Origin: JBBEBE01 sp040882505
GTDB lineage: Bacteria; Bacteroidota; Rhodothermia; Balneolales; Balneolaceae
Direction: 5' to 3'
NCBI GenBank assembly: GCA_040882505.1
Contig: JBBEBE010000005.1
Location: 1-64,000 of the forward strand
DNA: 64,000 nucleotides
Positions within the stretch are counted from its first letter, which is position 1, and every line of letters starts with the position of its first letter. A model generated the notes under the pieces. It was not told the DNA's origin. It saw only the letters and a program-made list of their open reading frames with translations, and did no database searches. This document shows positions 61,399 through 64,000 of this stretch, piece after piece. Made by a program: the position numbers and the translations under genes.

Positions 61399-62321
61399 TC
61401 CGAACGGACTTTTCGAAGATCTTCCATCAACTCATGGGCTCCCTGTTCCAGCAGAGCATCGGCCATCCGAAATCCCAGCCGATTCGGGTCGACCGCCGGG
61501 GCACGCATCTCCAGATCGTACTGCAGGGATCCATCCAGTGTGAGCACGACCGCATGCAGCACCAGCTCTTCCCCCTCCAACCATGCATAAGCGCCCAATG
61601 GAGCACTGCACCCCGCCTCCAACCGGGTGAGTACTTCTCGTTCCGTCTCCGTGCAGAGTCGGGTGTCCGCATCATCCAGTCGTTCGACAATCGATCCAAT
61701 CTCCCGATCCTCTTCCCGGACCATCACGGCCAGAGCCCCTTGAGCGGGTGCGGGAACCATCCAGTCCAGATGACGGGTGATCACCTTCTCCAGCCCCACT
61801 CGCAAGAGACCGGCAGCGGCAAAGATGGCCCCGTCGCGTTTTTCGCTCTCGATCTTCCCGAGTCGAGTCTGCACATTTCCCCGAATGGGCACCACCTCGT
61901 GGGACGGGAAGCGGTGAAGCCACTGTGCTTTCCGCCGATGACTGCTTGTCGCAATCACAGCCGGGACGTCCGAATCCTCTATGAACGAATCTCCGTTCGG
62001 CGCAACGAGAACATCGGCCGGATCTTCCCTCTCCAAAACAGCCGCCACAGCCAACGGGTGCGGCTGCTGGGTAGGCAGATCCTTGAACGAGTGGACAGCC
62101 AAATCAATGGTCCCATCCAGAAGGGCCAGGTCCAACGCCTTGGTGAAGACTCCTTTTCCACCCATTTCACCCAGTGGCGTGGACAAATCGAGGTCTCCCT
62201 CGGACTTGATCGGATGCAGCTCGGTCTCCTTCCCATCTGCGTTCAAAAGAGCCGCGACATGTGTTGCTTGCCACATCGCCAGTTCGCTGTCGCGCGTACC
62301 GATTCGGAGTGGCTTGTTCAT
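61395..62321 (-). CDS. hemC: Hydroxymethylbilane synthase (porphobilinogen deaminase)
   Basis: 308 residues. Catalytic Asp81 (in HSFKDLPT), the substrate-binding RIGTRDSELAMWQA, and the dipyrromethane-carrying Cys238 in EAGCSAPLGAYA are all present. It links four porphobilinogens. Normal length. Overlaps hemA by 4 nt and hemD by 4 nt. Confidence 0.97.
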   Translation of the reverse strand: MNKPLRIGTRDSELAMWQATHVAALLNADGKETELHPIKSEGDLDLSTPLGEMGGKGVFTKALDLALLDGTIDLAVHSFKDLPTQQPHPLAVAAVLEREDPADVLVAPNGDSFIEDSDVPAVIATSSHRRKAQWLHRFPSHEVVPIRGNVQTRLGKIESEKRDGAIFAAAGLLRVGLEKVITRHLDWMVPAPAQGALAVMVREEDREIGSIVERLDDADTRLCTETEREVLTRLEAGCSAPLGAYAWLEGEELVLHAVVLTLDGSLQYDLEMRAPAVDPNRLGFRMADALLEQGAHELMEDLRKVRSE

Positions 62322-63571
62322 CGTTTCTCCTGCTTCAGTTTGTACATCTCTTCGACAATTCGGGCCACATCTTCCGATTCATGGTGCTCCCGAAGGTGTT
62401 CAATGCTGAATGCCGCAATCTTGTTCACAATCCGGCGGGTCAGATTTTCCACTTTTTCCACATCCTCTCCCAGCAGTTTGTGGCGAAAAAATGCAAGCTC
62501 TTCGTCCCGAATTCCGTCCAATTTCTCGATCAGTGCCTTGATGGTCGGTACCACTCGTTGCTCACTCAACCAAGCCTCGTATTGAGCCATCTCTTGGGCA
62601 ATGATCTCCTTGACCAGAGGAACTTCCTTCTCTCGTCGACGATACGCATCATCCGTCACATCACTGAGCATATCCATATTGGCGACATCCACAAACTCCA
62701 GATCGGAAACCGACACATCGATATTGCGCGGAACCGAGAGATCCAGCATGACACGATAGCGGGGGTCCCGAATGGCCGGCCCCATATGCTCCATGCGGAT
62801 GACCGGCTCACCGGCACCGGTCGCAACGATGACCAGGTCTGCCTGGGCAATCTGCTCCGGTAGCTGGGCCATGTCGGCCACCTCCAGATTGAAGCGATCG
62901 GCGACAAAATCGGCCCGGTCACGAGTCCGATTGATGAGCGTCAACTTCTCCACGCCCAAATTCATCAAATTCCTGCAGGTGACTTTTCCGATCTTGCCCG
63001 TCCCGACCAAGAGAATGTTCCGGTGCGCCAGATTTTCGAACGTTCGAGTGGCAAATTTCACGGCCGCATAGGCGACAGTCGCTGCCCCGTTCCCCAGGGA
63101 TGTCTCGTTTCGTGATCGCTTGTGAGCCCGAAAGACATGCTGCATGAGCCGGTGAAGATGGCCATCCACACGATTGCGGTCGGCCGAAAACTCATACCCT
63201 TCTTTTACCTGTTTGATAATCTGAAGATCCCCCAGAATCTGGGAGTCCAAACCCGTAGAGACACGAAAAAGGTGTTCTGCTGCCCGCTTGCCTTCACGTT
63301 CGAATCCGTAATCATGAAATTCGTCCAGAGACCCGTTTGAATAGGTGGTCAAAAGGCGAATGAGTTCATGTGGCGAACTTCCGTGAGCGACCACTTCGGT
63401 CCGGTTGCAGGTCGAAACAACGAAAAGACTCTCCACACCCTCCCGGGCCGATCCCTCGAGCAGAGCTTCCCTCTGTTCATCGTTCAGACTGAACTTCTCC
63501 CGAATCTCCACTGGAGCGTCCCAATGATTGATTCCGATCACCGTAAATGCATCAAATTCGGGGTGTGCCAT
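62318..63571 (-). CDS. hemA: Glutamyl-tRNA reductase
   Basis: 417 residues. Nucleophile Cys55 in VSTCNRTEV, NADPH Rossmann motif VGTGKIGKVT and the GLDSQILGD and SRNETSLGNGAATVAYAA segments match GluTR. It makes glutamate-1-semialdehyde from Glu-tRNA, the regulated first step of the C5 route. About 100 bp after the hemH stop, where an internal promoter might lie; I see no clear one. 4-nt overlap with hemC. Confidence 0.97.
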   Translation of the reverse strand: MAHPEFDAFTVIGINHWDAPVEIREKFSLNDEQREALLEGSAREGVESLFVVSTCNRTEVVAHGSSPHELIRLLTTYSNGSLDEFHDYGFEREGKRAAEHLFRVSTGLDSQILGDLQIIKQVKEGYEFSADRNRVDGHLHRLMQHVFRAHKRSRNETSLGNGAATVAYAAVKFATRTFENLAHRNILLVGTGKIGKVTCRNLMNLGVEKLTLINRTRDRADFVADRFNLEVADMAQLPEQIAQADLVIVATGAGEPVIRMEHMGPAIRDPRYRVMLDLSVPRNIDVSVSDLEFVDVANMDMLSDVTDDAYRRREKEVPLVKEIIAQEMAQYEAWLSEQRVVPTIKALIEKLDGIRDEELAFFRHKLLGEDVEKVENLTRRIVNKIAAFSIEHLREHHESEDVARIVEEMYKLKQEKR

Positions 63572-63670
63572 CCCTGTTCAGCTCTCTTCTCTAATCCAAT
63601 TCTGTACAACCGGAGCATTCATTGCTCACCGGCCTTTCTGTCCGGACATTGCCGGATCCCTGCACTCTTC

Positions 63671-64000
63671 TTATGATTTTACCGACACAACACGTTCCGA
63701 CGCGACTCTCTTCAACGCCTCTTGAGCCAGCGCTTCGATATAGGAAGGATGATCATTCAGACCTTCCATCACCTTGTAGCTTCCAAAATGAAATCCTTTC
63801 TCCTCCAGGTCCTCAACCAATTCGACCCCCAGTTCATAGAGGGTTTCGATATGGTCGGTTACAAATGCGATCGGAACCATGAGAAGGTGACGGATTCCAT
63901 ACTCCAGATGTCGTTCCACCAGATCGGCTGTATTGGGTTGTGTCCATTTCTGGGGACCGACCCGGGATTGAAACGAGAGCCAGTAGGAGTTTTTCTCCTC
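63671..64000 (-). CDS. hemH: Ferrochelatase, C-terminal part (cut by window edge)
   Basis: The reverse strand frame is open from the right edge to the stop at 63671, about 109 visible residues. The segment SFQSRVGPQKWTQPNTADL followed by PIAFVTDHIETLYELG is the C-terminal half of ferrochelatase, with the conserved Glu in ETLYEL. The catalytic His lies outside the window. It inserts Fe2+ into protoporphyrin IX. The ATG at 63919 is internal, not a start. First gene of the cluster as far as seen. Confidence 0.92.
   Translation of the reverse strand, partial: EEKNSYWLSFQSRVGPQKWTQPNTADLVERHLEYGIRHLLMVPIAFVTDHIETLYELGVELVEDLEEKGFHFGSYKVMEGLNDHPSYIEALAQEALKRVASERVVSVKS

Noticed and set aside
1..64000. 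Mobile island, prophage or CRISPR/defence system
   Set aside because: No transposase, integrase, terminal inverted repeats, spacer array or defence-type protein seen; both tRNA genes are flanked by housekeeping genes without attachment-site repeats.

Overview
The window is a gene-dense piece of ordinary bacterial chromosome. I see no insertion sequence, prophage, CRISPR array or rRNA. The lineage looks like the FCB group, probably Balneolota/Rhodothermota (inference). The reasons are: both tRNA genes sit behind a Bacteroidetes-type promoter (TTG, 21 bp, TATATTTG); there is a Bat (batCDE) aerotolerance block, a bacillithiol gene (bshA) plus a YpdA-type reductase, a DUF4293-like protein, a DksA/TraR protein that has lost most zinc cysteines, and a eukaryote-like (type 2) IleRS. 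The cell envelope is Gram-negative (lipoproteins, OmpA/Pal-like protein, TolC proteins, RND pumps). Genes are tightly packed, often overlapping by 4 nt.

Layout. 0-0.2 kb: 5' part of a lipoprotein gene. 0.6 kb: tRNA-Val. 0.9-6.1 kb (+): fadI-fadJ beta-oxidation pair, yajC, ribBA with a degenerate GTP-cyclohydrolase half. 6.1-10.3 kb (-): ileS-dksA-lspA. 10.4-15.4 kb (+): LMW phosphatase and fructosamine-kinase (probable protein deglycation), DUF4292-like lipoprotein, EnvC-like protein, a membrane protein, YpdA. 15.6 kb: tRNA-Ala. 16-20.8 kb: Pal-like lipoprotein, orphan ABC ATPase, SPOR lipoprotein, STAS + PP2C phosphatase. 20.8-31 kb (-): pyrR-pyrB followed by a TolC/MFP/RND efflux system, a DUF4293-like protein and MltF. 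31-36.7 kb: sucC, yceI, Na/Pi symporter, RraB-like protein, bshA. 37-42.4 kb (+): yebC-batC-batD-batE-M20 dipeptidase in one overlapping chain. 42.4-45.5 kb (-): panC-panD and a two-lipoyl-domain E2 acyltransferase. 45.7-53 kb (+): Cys/His-rich exported protein and a CusA-CusC-CusB copper/silver efflux system. 53-64 kb (-): almost complete C5 haem pathway (hemH-hemA-hemC-hemD-hemE-hemF-hemB-htpX-hemL) with an esterase and an MFS transporter translationally coupled to its end.

How it fits together. The haem cluster takes glutamyl-tRNA to protoporphyrin and haem (HemA, HemL, HemB, HemC, HemD, HemE, HemF, HemH); only the protoporphyrinogen oxidase step is not in view. Two RND systems export different cargo: the first looks like a drug/solute pump, the second carries the CusA methionine signature. 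BshA and YpdA point to bacillithiol as the redox thiol. PanC and PanD make pantothenate from beta-alanine and pantoate. No strikingly new system is evident. The best leads are the phosphatase/kinase deglycation pair, the RibB fused to a dead GCHII domain, the Cys/His-rich protein in front of cusA, and the RraB-like orphan.
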